Assembly: GCA_009917805.1 (NCBI GenBank)
Contig: RGES01000014.1
Coordinates: forward strand, 1-17,160
Direction: 5' to 3'
Origin: Verrucomicrobiota bacterium
GTDB taxonomy: Bacteria > Verrucomicrobiota > Verrucomicrobiia > Opitutales > UBA953
DNA: 17,160 nt
The notes beneath the pieces were generated by a model that saw only the letters and a list, made by a program, of their open reading frames with translations, was not told the origin of the DNA and ran no database searches. Position 1 is the first letter of the stretch. Each line of letters opens with the position of its first letter. The translations under genes were made by a program, and so were the position numbers. Below, piece after piece: positions 1 through 6,415 of the stretch.

Positions 1-134
1 AGGGGATGGGCGGCGAGCTCGGCTGCCATTGGGTACATAGGGGTAAGATAAGGGGAGGTGTGACATTTTGGCAAACCCTCAAGCCGTCCTGTTTTCTTGC
101 GGAGAAGGGAAGGGGGGTTAGGTTGGGCCTCCCT
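1..134. other. Upstream region of the DUF5069 gene, no gene recognised
   Basis: This stretch precedes the first gene. One plus frame is open from the window edge to a TAA at 49-51, so it could hold the last codons of an upstream gene, but nothing in it is recognisable. A TTGGCA at 68-73 resembles a -35 element, but no good -10 lies at the expected distance, so I do not call a promoter. The frame of the next gene also stays open upstream through this region. The residues it would add look unlike the compact family domain, so I treat it as non-coding leader. Confidence 0.4.
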
Positions 135-590
135 ATGGCCCACGATCTCTACGACCTTACCCAGCACCCCCCTCGCAGCCCCCGCGTCCGCCTTGGCGGA
201 CTGGTCATTCTTCCCCGAATGATCGACAAGGCCCGCGCCACCAAGGCCGGTAAAAATGGCGAATATAACTACGGTTGCTCGCTGGACCGGAACGTCCTCG
301 ACTTCCTAGGCATCGATGCGGACGCACTTAAAGCACAGATTGACAAGGGTTTAGGAGACGGAGAGATCTTGGCTTGGCTCATGGCTAATGCCAAGACCCC
401 CCGTTCGGGCCAGGAAATCGCCGCTTTCAGCGCTTTCCATGAACAGCGTGCCCCGAGCGCGCCGGCTGGCCGAGCCAAGCTGACCGAGTACCAGTCCTCT
501 ACCCCCGCCGGCGCCAAACGCGAAGACATCACCACCTGGTTCGACGTCCTCGACTTGGACGATCACCAGAGCTTCGGCGGCAAGGTCTGA
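135..590 (+). CDS. DUF5069 domain-containing protein
   Basis: This is a 151-aa soluble protein with no signal peptide or membrane segment. It matches my memory of the DUF5069 family, a small domain of unknown function common in Verrucomicrobiota. The recognisable parts are an N-terminal DLT.HPPRSPRVRLGG segment (residues 7-22), the ILPRMIDKARA block (25-35), a GEYNYGCSLD motif (42-51) with the LDFLGID turn after it, and a GDGEILAWL segment (74-82). I chose the ATG at 135 because family similarity begins there; an upstream in-frame start at 6 would add 43 unconvincing residues. The stop is 3 bases before the next gene, so the two are probably co-transcribed. No biochemical role is assigned. 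Confidence 0.8.
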   Translation: MAHDLYDLTQHPPRSPRVRLGGLVILPRMIDKARATKAGKNGEYNYGCSLDRNVLDFLGIDADALKAQIDKGLGDGEILAWLMANAKTPRSGQEIAAFSAFHEQRAPSAPAGRAKLTEYQSSTPAGAKREDITTWFDVLDLDDHQSFGGKV

Positions 591-593
591 GCC

Positions 594-1058
594 GTGGCCA
601 AGGGCGGACAGCCTCGACGCGTGCTGCTCGTGTGCATGGGCAACATCTGTCGCTCGCCGACGGCGGAGGCGGTGTTGCGCGTCAAGGCCAGGCAGGCCGG
701 ACTGGCCATCGAGTTCGATTCCGCAGGCACGGAAAACTATCACATCGGCGACCCGCCCGACCCTCGTTCGGTGCGACATGCGAAAGCGCGCGGCTACGAC
801 CTGTCGACGCTCCGCGCCCGTCAGGTGCATGCCGAGGATTTCCATGCGTTCGATCTGATCCTCGCCGCGGACGAACTGAACCTCCGCGAACTCCGTCGCC
901 GCTGCCCGGCGGAGCATCACTCGCGCCTCCGGTTGTTCCTGGATGACATCGCCTTGCCCGATCCTTATTACGGCGAAAGCGACGATTTCGAAAAAGTGTT
1001 GGATTTGGTCGAAAAACAGGCGGTTTTACTGCTGTCGCGTTGGTCTCGTCCGAACTGA
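594..1058 (+). CDS. Low-molecular-weight protein tyrosine phosphatase
   Basis: This 154-aa cytoplasmic enzyme of the LMW-PTP family would hydrolyse phosphotyrosine on proteins, or possibly phosphoarginine as in YwlE. The active-site loop C-X5-R-S is intact as CMGNICRSP (residues 14-22), with nucleophile Cys14 and Arg20. The general-acid loop DPYYG lies at 123-127. FDSAGTENYHIGDPPDPRS (41-59) is the usual second conserved stretch. Length is typical of the family. The start is GTG at 594, with only a weak AAGG upstream. It sits 3 bases after the DUF5069 gene. Such phosphatases often pair with tyrosine kinases in capsule export loci, but none is visible here, so the substrate is unknown. Confidence 0.93.
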   Translation: MAKGGQPRRVLLVCMGNICRSPTAEAVLRVKARQAGLAIEFDSAGTENYHIGDPPDPRSVRHAKARGYDLSTLRARQVHAEDFHAFDLILAADELNLRELRRRCPAEHHSRLRLFLDDIALPDPYYGESDDFEKVLDLVEKQAVLLLSRWSRPN

Positions 1059-1089
1059 ATGATTGCCGAAGCCGCAGGGGCGGCGTTGG

Positions 1090-1458
1090 ATGCTGGGACC
1101 GATGTATCAAGTGAACTTCAGCGACCAGGCGATGCGCGAGCTCGCGAAGCTGCCCACCTTGGAGCAGATGGAAGTCGTCGAGGCGTTCACGTCGCTCACG
1201 CCGGAAGACCTCCTGCGCGGGAGCTCCGAACTCGGGACCGTGCGCCGCGGCGGCCACACCTACCACCGCCTCCGCGTGGGCGAATTCCGGATCTATTTCG
1301 AAGCCAGCGAAGGCTCCCTGATGGCCAACTACGTGCTGCATAAGCACACCTACGCCGACTTCGCCTTCCGCTCCCATCTCCCCTTCCCCGAGGACGAAGC
1401 CCGCATCGAACAAGAAGGCGGCTTCTGGAAATACCTCGACGAACCCCCTAAGTCCTAA
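1090..1458 (+). CDS. RelE/ParE-superfamily toxin-like protein, no antitoxin visible
   Basis: This protein of about 122 aa has the RelE/ParE fold signature. It opens with a YQVNFSDQAMRELAKLP beta-helix segment (residues 6-22). The core strand motif is YHRLRVGEFRIYFEA (58-72), and a C-terminal VLHKHTYADF (82-91) resembles the hallmark hR..Y element. Characterised relatives are mRNA-cleaving or gyrase-poisoning toxins of type II systems. About 25 residues follow the fold, rich in acidic and aromatic residues. ATG 1090 has an AGGGG nine bases upstream; ATG 1102 or TTG 1063 are alternatives. No antitoxin-sized gene precedes or follows: the left neighbour is a phosphatase and pssA starts 2 bases after the stop. 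It may be solitary or domesticated. Toxicity is not shown. Confidence 0.72.
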   Translation: MLGPMYQVNFSDQAMRELAKLPTLEQMEVVEAFTSLTPEDLLRGSSELGTVRRGGHTYHRLRVGEFRIYFEASEGSLMANYVLHKHTYADFAFRSHLPFPEDEARIEQEGGFWKYLDEPPKS

Positions 1459-1460
1459 AC

Positions 1461-2351
1461 GTGACCACGCCCCCTCCGAAACCCCAGTATTCGACGCCGG
1501 AAGAAGCGGCGCGGATCTACCTGCTGCCCAACCTGTTCACGGCGGGCAACATGCTCTGCGGGTTCCTCGCCATCAAGAACTGCATCGAGGCGCGCTTCAC
1601 CACGCTCAGCGCCGAAGGCAGGGCGGAGCACTATAACATGGCGGTCTGGTTCATCCTTTTCGCCTGTATCTGCGACCTTTTCGACGGCCGGGTCGCCCGG
1701 GCCACGAAGCGCGAATCCCTGTTCGGGGCCGAGTTCGACTCGATCGCGGACACCGTCTCGTTCGGGGTCGCCCCGGCCCTCATGGCCTGCTTCCTCGTCA
1801 TCAAGCCGGAGGCCACCGACAACGTCCAGCTGGTCACCTGGTTGCTGGCGTTCATCTACCTGCTCTGCGCCGGCGTGCGTCTCGCGCGTTTCAACGTCCT
1901 GACCAATCCGCTGGTGCCGGGGAATGAAAAACGCGCCGCCGGCGGTGATTTCGTGGGCCTGCCCTCGCCGGCCGCCGCGGGCATGATCGCCTCGCTGGTG
2001 CTGGTCTTGTCCAAGATCATGGAGGCCAAGGACCAGAAACCCTTCGAGGAGGCCGTCCAGGCCTGGTCCTGGAGCCTCCTCCCGCTGATGCTGATCATCT
2101 CCTTCCTGATGGTGAGCAATGTGCGCTTCCCCAGCTTCAAGAAGGTCGATTGGTCGGCTCAGGCCAAGGCCCGCGGGTTCATCCTCATCATCGTCATCGT
2201 CGCGGTGGTGCTTTGGCGCCCCCAGTATTCCTTCCCGGCCATCTTCCTGGGTTATATCAGCTACAGCATCTTCCGTCATATCTTCCTGCTCAAGAAGAGC
2301 GAGATGGACCCGGCTCCGGACGACGACGACGAGCCGGTGTCCAAGGTGTGA
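1461..2351 (+). CDS. pssA: CDP-diacylglycerol--serine O-phosphatidyltransferase
   Basis: This 296-aa integral membrane enzyme transfers phosphatidyl from CDP-diacylglycerol to serine, giving phosphatidylserine, the precursor of phosphatidylethanolamine. The CDP-alcohol phosphotransferase signature D-x2-DG-x2-AR-x8-G-x3-D-x3-D is complete: D72, D75, G76, A79, R80, G89, D93 and D97. The N-terminal YLLPNLFTAGNMLCG block (20-34) is typical of bacterial type II PssA. Several hydrophobic helices follow, and the tail is acidic (DDDDE near residue 288). The start is GTG at 1461, 2 bases after the stop of the RelE-like gene, so it is likely translated from the same transcript. Related CDP-alcohol enzymes such as PgsA are less likely given the N-terminal block. 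Confidence 0.92.
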   Translation: MTTPPPKPQYSTPEEAARIYLLPNLFTAGNMLCGFLAIKNCIEARFTTLSAEGRAEHYNMAVWFILFACICDLFDGRVARATKRESLFGAEFDSIADTVSFGVAPALMACFLVIKPEATDNVQLVTWLLAFIYLLCAGVRLARFNVLTNPLVPGNEKRAAGGDFVGLPSPAAAGMIASLVLVLSKIMEAKDQKPFEEAVQAWSWSLLPLMLIISFLMVSNVRFPSFKKVDWSAQAKARGFILIIVIVAVVLWRPQYSFPAIFLGYISYSIFRHIFLLKKSEMDPAPDDDDEPVSKV

Positions 2352-2384
2352 ATAGACCGTGAAGCATCGGTTGGTCTGGTCGCA

Positions 2385-2410
2385 TGTGAACAACCGAGGA
2401 CTTATTCACC
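2385..2410. promoter_or_regulatory. Pair of DnaA-box-like nonamers in opposite orientation
   Basis: TGTGAACAA at 2385-2393 reads TTGTTCACA on the minus strand. TTATTCACC lies at 2402-2410 on the plus strand. Each differs from the consensus TTATNCACA at one position. They face each other across 8 bases and together form an imperfect inverted repeat just upstream of dnaN. This could be a DnaA-bound autoregulatory or origin element, but two near-matches can occur by chance. No dnaA gene is in the window, so the call is tentative. Confidence 0.3.
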
Positions 2411-2445
2411 CCGGACACACAGCCGGTCCGGCCGCCGATAAGTCC
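2398..2445. repeat. Nested inverted repeats between pssA and dnaN
   Basis: An outer perfect 8-bp inverted repeat, GGACTTAT (2398-2405) and ATAAGTCC (2438-2445), encloses an inner perfect 6-bp repeat, CCGGAC (2411-2416) and GTCCGG (2426-2431), with a 9-base loop. The unpaired sides are 5 and 6 bases, so the RNA could fold into a two-stage hairpin. It starts 46 bases after the pssA stop, where a terminator would be expected, but no T-run follows. The left outer arm overlaps a DnaA-box-like nonamer. Alternatives are a termination or RNA-processing structure, or part of a replication-related site. Confidence 0.55.
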
Positions 2446-2503
2446 GCTCATCAGAGGCTTGCGGAACTGTACACGGGATTCCGACGCCTGCTGATGCTAC
2501 TGG

Positions 2504-2514
2504 TATTTATAAAT
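2504..2514 (+). promoter_or_regulatory. dnaN: AT-only palindrome, possible dnaN -10 region
   Basis: ATTTATAAAT at 2505-2514 is a perfect 10-bp palindrome and stands out in this GC-rich sequence. TATAAA at 2508-2513 or TATTTA at 2504-2509 could serve as a -10 element. TTCCGA at 2479-2484 is a poor -35 candidate at 19 bases. Initiation just downstream would leave an 80-base leader before the dnaN ATG. An easily melted DNA segment is the other reading. Confidence 0.35.
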
Positions 2515-2556
2515 GAAGAGTAACCAGATACAGAGAGTCCCGGTATGTGGGCAATG

Positions 2557-2575
2557 AGGGGTTGCCTCACCCCCT
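2557..2575 (+). other. Potential hairpin in the dnaN leader
   Basis: AGGGG (2557-2561) pairs with CCCCT (2571-2575). A competing fold pairs TGAGG (2555-2559) with CCTCA (2565-2569). It lies 25 bases upstream of the dnaN start in a leader with no Shine-Dalgarno motif. A role in translation control is possible but unsupported beyond the pairing. Confidence 0.3.
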
Positions 2576-2600
2576 GCCTGTCCTCAATTCTTCGGTCATC

Positions 2601-3728
2601 ATGAAGTTCAAGGTTAACCGGAATCACTTTTTCAACGGCCTCTCCAGCGTGACGAACGTCGTCGGCAACCGCGCGACGATGCCGATCCTGCAGAACGTGC
2701 TGATCGAAGCCGAAGGCGATACCGTCACCCTGACCACCACGAACCTCGACCTGGGCATCTGCTGCCGCATCAAGGCTTCCGTTTCTTCGCCGGGTCGTAT
2801 CACCCTGCCGGTCAAGAAGCTCGTCCCGATCATCCGCGCCCTGTCGAGCAGCGACACCATCGTGGAACTCACCGGCAAGGACCGCGTGAAGATCACCTCC
2901 GGCAGCTCGGTCTTCCAGATCGCCGGCCTCCCGGCCGATCAGTTCCCGCCGATCTCCAATTTCGCCGGCCAGCCGACCATCTCGATCAACCAGGACGACC
3001 TGGGCGACATGCTCCGCAAGGTGAGCTACGCGCAGTCTTCCGACGAGAACCGTTACATCCTGAACGGCGTCTTCTTCGAATTCTCCGAAGGCAAGCTGAC
3101 CGTCGTCGCCACCGACGGCCGACGCCTCGCCAAGTGCGAACGCAAGATCGCCGGCACCGACAAGACCCTCGCGCTCATCCTGCCTGCCCGCACCATCATC
3201 GAACTGATGCGCCTGCTCAAGGCCGGCGGCGAAGCCCATGTCTCGCATAACGAGCGCCAGGTCGGCTTCACCATCGACATCCCGAAGAACGAAGAAGGCC
3301 TCGTGGACCGCATCCAGCTGGTCTCCAAGGTCGTCGAAGGCAACTACCCGAACTACCGTCAGGTCATCCCGAAGGACGCCGGCTCGAAGGTCCGCCTCGA
3401 GCGCGAGAAGTTCCTCGAGAGCGTCAACCGCGCCGCGCTCATGACCGACGATCGCAACAACACGATCCGCATGACGGTCACCAAGAAGTCGCAGAACCTG
3501 GAGATCTCCGCGAAGTCGGAAAGCGGCGACGCGCACGAACCCATCGCCGTGAAGTACGAAGGCCCGGACGTGAACATCGCCTTCAACCCGCAGTACATCA
3601 CCGACCCGCTGAAGGCCCTCACCGAGGACGAGATCGATTTCGAATTCAAGGACGAGATGTCCCCCGGCGTCATCCGCGGCCTGAAGGACGATTTCCTCTG
3701 CGTCGTGATGCCGCAGCGCATCTCCTGA
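2601..3728 (+). CDS. dnaN: DNA polymerase III subunit beta (sliding clamp)
   Basis: This 375-aa protein forms the dimeric ring that tethers the replicative polymerase to DNA. The N-terminus MKFKVNRNHF, followed by MPILQNVLIEA (residues 27-37), is characteristic. A central segment with ENRYILNGVFFE and VVATDGRRLA marks the second clamp domain. The C-terminus FLCVVMPQRIS corresponds to the conserved end that closes the third domain. Length matches the family. I chose ATG 2601 because family similarity starts exactly there; an upstream GTG at 2547 would add 18 non-family residues. It has its own 249-bp upstream region and is probably transcribed independently of pssA. No dnaA or recF is adjacent in this window, unlike the classical dnaA-dnaN-recF order. 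Confidence 0.97.
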   Translation: MKFKVNRNHFFNGLSSVTNVVGNRATMPILQNVLIEAEGDTVTLTTTNLDLGICCRIKASVSSPGRITLPVKKLVPIIRALSSSDTIVELTGKDRVKITSGSSVFQIAGLPADQFPPISNFAGQPTISINQDDLGDMLRKVSYAQSSDENRYILNGVFFEFSEGKLTVVATDGRRLAKCERKIAGTDKTLALILPARTIIELMRLLKAGGEAHVSHNERQVGFTIDIPKNEEGLVDRIQLVSKVVEGNYPNYRQVIPKDAGSKVRLEREKFLESVNRAALMTDDRNNTIRMTVTKKSQNLEISAKSESGDAHEPIAVKYEGPDVNIAFNPQYITDPLKALTEDEIDFEFKDEMSPGVIRGLKDDFLCVVMPQRIS

Positions 3729-3744
3729 GCCGGCGGCGGCTCAG
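3725..3744. terminator. Hairpin spanning both stop codons of dnaN and plsC
   Basis: CTGAGCCG (3725-3732) and CGGCTCAG (3737-3744) are perfect 8-bp arms around the loop GCGG. The left arm contains the dnaN TGA and the right arm the complement of the plsC TGA. The structure could stop transcription from both sides between these convergent genes. No T-tract follows on either strand, so intrinsic termination is not certain. Confidence 0.5.
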
Positions 3745-4385
3745 AGCCCGAGGTCATCGCAGTCCGGGAGCGACTTGATGCGCTCCAGGATGCGGCGGGA
3801 CGCTTCGATCGAACGGTCGGAGTGATCCGCCCCCGGATCGTATTCCGCCGGCAGCATCGCCTTGCCGAAACGGACCCGGATGCGCGCGGAGCCCACGGGG
3901 AAATTGGCGCCCCGCGGCAGCACGTCGCGCGCGCCGCGGATATGGATCGGCACGACCGGGACGCCCGACTTGCAGGCCAGGAGGCCGGCGCCCGCCTTGG
4001 GCGACGCGATGACGCCGTCATGGCTGCGCGTGCCTTCGGGAAAGATCAGCAGGCCGTCGCCGGCCTTCAGGGCGCCCAGGGCGGACCGGATCGCGCCGAT
4101 GTCGGCTTCGCCGCGGTCGACGGGGATGGAATGGCACGCCCGGATCACGAAGCCGAAGAGCGGATTGTCGAAGAGCGAACGACGGGCGATGAACGAGATC
4201 TCCCGAGGGAGGCTCGAACCGATCAAGGGCGGATCGATCATGCTCTGGTGGTTGGACGCGAACAGGCAGGCGCCCTTGGGCACGTTCTCCCAGCCTTCGA
4301 CCTCGAGCGTGGAAAAGACTTCGATGAACGACCGGGCGCCGTGGTAGACGGCCTTGTAGATCAGGTTCTTCGAATCGAGGATCAT
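3741..4385 (-). CDS. plsC: 1-acyl-sn-glycerol-3-phosphate acyltransferase
   Basis: This 214-aa membrane-associated enzyme of the PlsC/LPLAT family acylates lysophosphatidic acid to phosphatidic acid, the precursor of all glycerophospholipids. The catalytic HX4D motif is NHQSMID (H46, D51). Motif II is around PVDRGEAD (88-95), motif III is FPEGTR (115-120), and the VPVVPI strand (142-147) is motif IV. Its ATG overlaps the stop of the upstream aroA-cmk gene as ATGA, implying translational coupling. The association of cmk with plsC is known from other bacteria. PssA encoded nearby works further along the same lipid pathway. Substrate specificity among LPLAT members cannot be settled by sequence alone. 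Confidence 0.92.
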   Translation of the reverse strand: MILDSKNLIYKAVYHGARSFIEVFSTLEVEGWENVPKGACLFASNHQSMIDPPLIGSSLPREISFIARRSLFDNPLFGFVIRACHSIPVDRGEADIGAIRSALGALKAGDGLLIFPEGTRSHDGVIASPKAGAGLLACKSGVPVVPIHIRGARDVLPRGANFPVGSARIRVRFGKAMLPAEYDPGADHSDRSIEASRRILERIKSLPDCDDLGL

Positions 4386-6415
4386 CGGGGCAGGGCGGCG
4401 ACCTTGATGAGCTCACCGATCTCCGCGACGACCTGCTCGAGCGGCTTGCGCGTGTTGTCGAGACGATGGGCTCCCGGCGGGCAGATCATCGGCGCGGTCT
4501 TGCGCGTGGCGTCGAGGTGGTCGCGCTGGGTGACCTGATCGGACTGCCCTTCGGCGGCTCGACGTTGGGCGCGCGCGTCGGCGTCGGCCTCGAGGAAGAT
4601 GCGGACTTCGGCGTCGGGCAGGACGACGGAACCGATGTCCCGGCCTTCCATCACCACGCCGGCGAACCCATGATCGCTCGCGAGCTTCACCTGGGAGCGC
4701 TGGTATTCCAGGAGGAACGTGCGGACGGCGGGCAGGGCGGCGACCTTCGACACGGCGGCGTTGACCTCCGGCGTGCGCAGGTCGGCGTCGTCGGGCAACG
4801 TGCCGTCGAGCGTGAGGGCGGAGCTGCGGGCGCCTTGGCGGGCGATGATGCGCGAACCGATGCGCAGCTTGCCGAGCGCCGCTTTGACCGAAGACGGATC
4901 GTCGGCGGTGGCGCCGGCCAGGAGCAGCGCGCGGGTCAGGCTGCGATAGTGCGCGCCGGTGTCGACGTGCAGCAGGCCATGGAGCTGCGCGAGCCGTCGG
5001 CTGGTGCTCGACTTGCCGGAGGCGGCGCCGCCGTCGACCGAGACGCGGACGAAATTCGTGCGCAACGCTTCGAGCGCCTGGAAGAAATGCGGGAAGGTCT
5101 TGCCGGTGCAGGCCGGATCTTCGATGGCGATCCAGGGCCGGCCGTCGCCGAAGAGGTCGAAGCTGCCGAGGACGCCGAAGCTCATCGCCATGCGATGGTC
5201 TTCATAGGTATGGATGGTGACCGGGCCCTCGGCGGCGGCCCGCCGTAGCGCCGCCTTGCTCGGGAACACGGTGAGCGAAGAAAGCGTCTCGTCGGCGCGC
5301 AGTTCCGCGGCCGAAGGCGCGACCTTGATGCCGAGGCGTTCCAGTTCGGTGGCCATCGCGAGCACGCGGTCGGTCTCCTGCTTGCGCGTATGCGCGATGC
5401 CGCGGATCTGGACCGGACCCTCGGCGAGCGTGGCGATGGTCGCGAGGGTCAGGAAGGTGTCGGAGAAGGCGTTGAAATCGAAGTCGCCGCCGCGGATCGC
5501 GGACCAGCTTTCGGTCACGAGCGTGCCGTTCGCCGGCTTGAGCGTGGCGCCGCAGGCGGCGGCGACCTTGGCGAAGGCGGTATCGCCTTGGAGGCCGCCA
5601 TCGGCGTAGCCTTCGATGCGCACCGAGGCGCGGGCTCCGGTCACGGCCGGCAGGGCGATGAAGTAGCTGGCCGCGGTGGCGTCCGGCTCGATCGCGTAGG
5701 CGGGCTGCGCGGCATAGGCGCCGGGGGAGGCGCAGGACCAGCTGCCATCGGCGAGACGTTCGAGCGGGCGGCCGAACTGGCCGCACATGCGGGCCGTCAT
5801 CTCCACGAACGGTTCGGAGACCGTGGAGCCTTTCATGCTGACCGAGGCGCCGGCCGACAGCGGCAGGACCATCAGCAAGGCGGAAAGGAGTTGCGAGGAG
5901 GCCGAGGCGTCCACCTCGAGGCGGCCGAGCTTGCCGGTCGTGTGCAGCGTGAACGGGAAGCCGCTCGCGGGCGAACCATCCGGCTTGAGCGCGCGGCAAC
6001 CGCCGGCGGTCAGGGCGTCGAGCAGGCCGCGCATCGGACGGGCGCGCATGGCTTCGTCGCCATCGAGCTCATAGCAGCCCGCCGGGGCGAGCGCCAGGAA
6101 GGCCGTGAGGAACCGGGCGGCCGTGCCGGCGTTGCCGACATGGATCTTCGCGCGGGCGTTCGGGATGCGGCCGCCGAGGCCGGTGATGCGGATCGTGCAG
6201 GCGGCTTCGTCCGCGGAGACGTCGAAGCCGAGCGACTGCAGGGCGGCGATGAGGATGCGCGTATCGCGGCTGAAGAGCGCGCCCGTGAAGTGCGTCTCGC
6301 CGTCGGCGAGGGCGGCCAGGATCAGGGCGCGGTTGGTGATGCTCTTCGAACCCGGCACCTGGGCGACGCCGCGGGCGGGCGTCTGGAAAGGGCGGATGAC
6401 GATCGTGGGACTCAT
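4382..6415 (-). CDS. aroA-cmk: Bifunctional EPSP synthase / (d)CMP kinase fusion
   Basis: This single 677-aa frame carries two enzymes. Residues 1 to about 452 are 5-enolpyruvylshikimate-3-phosphate synthase (shikimate pathway): PGSKSITNRA (21-30, Lys24), GNAGTAAR (94-101), RPMRG (126-130), SSQ (173-175), catalytic-type D319, RKQETDR (344-350), DHRMAM (406-411) and CTGKTFP (436-442). Residues from about 455 to 677 are cytidylate kinase: P-loop GGAASGKSS (462-470), VDTGAHYRS (484-492), MEGRDIGSVVLPDAE (589-603) and RDHLDATRK (631-639). All expected catalytic residues of both appear present. Only about three residues separate the normal AroA end from the first Cmk strand (junction near base 5053). 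Adjacent aroA and cmk genes are common, so fusion by stop loss is plausible. Both ends overlap neighbours by ATGA. Confidence 0.95.
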   Translation of the reverse strand: MSPTIVIRPFQTPARGVAQVPGSKSITNRALILAALADGETHFTGALFSRDTRILIAALQSLGFDVSADEAACTIRITGLGGRIPNARAKIHVGNAGTAARFLTAFLALAPAGCYELDGDEAMRARPMRGLLDALTAGGCRALKPDGSPASGFPFTLHTTGKLGRLEVDASASSQLLSALLMVLPLSAGASVSMKGSTVSEPFVEMTARMCGQFGRPLERLADGSWSCASPGAYAAQPAYAIEPDATAASYFIALPAVTGARASVRIEGYADGGLQGDTAFAKVAAACGATLKPANGTLVTESWSAIRGGDFDFNAFSDTFLTLATIATLAEGPVQIRGIAHTRKQETDRVLAMATELERLGIKVAPSAAELRADETLSSLTVFPSKAALRRAAAEGPVTIHTYEDHRMAMSFGVLGSFDLFGDGRPWIAIEDPACTGKTFPHFFQALEALRTNFVRVSVDGGAASGKSSTSRRLAQLHGLLHVDTGAHYRSLTRALLLAGATADDPSSVKAALGKLRIGSRIIARQGARSSALTLDGTLPDDADLRTPEVNAAVSKVAALPAVRTFLLEYQRSQVKLASDHGFAGVVMEGRDIGSVVLPDAEVRIFLEADADARAQRRAAEGQSDQVTQRDHLDATRKTAPMICPPGAHRLDNTRKPLEQVVAEIGELIKVAALPR

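Noticed and set aside
68..96. Possible promoter beginning with TTGGCA
   Set aside because: No acceptable -10 hexamer lies 16-18 bases downstream.
1059..1343. ATG at 1059 overlapping the phosphatase stop, a possible small gene or antitoxin
   Set aside because: The 94-residue frame is Arg/Ala-rich, overlaps the RelE-like gene out of frame and has no antitoxin-like helix-turn-helix or ribbon-helix-helix pattern.
2385..2445. A definite replication origin
   Set aside because: Only two near-match nonamers are present, no dnaA gene is in view and skew cannot be computed for the replicon. I kept it as a candidate only.
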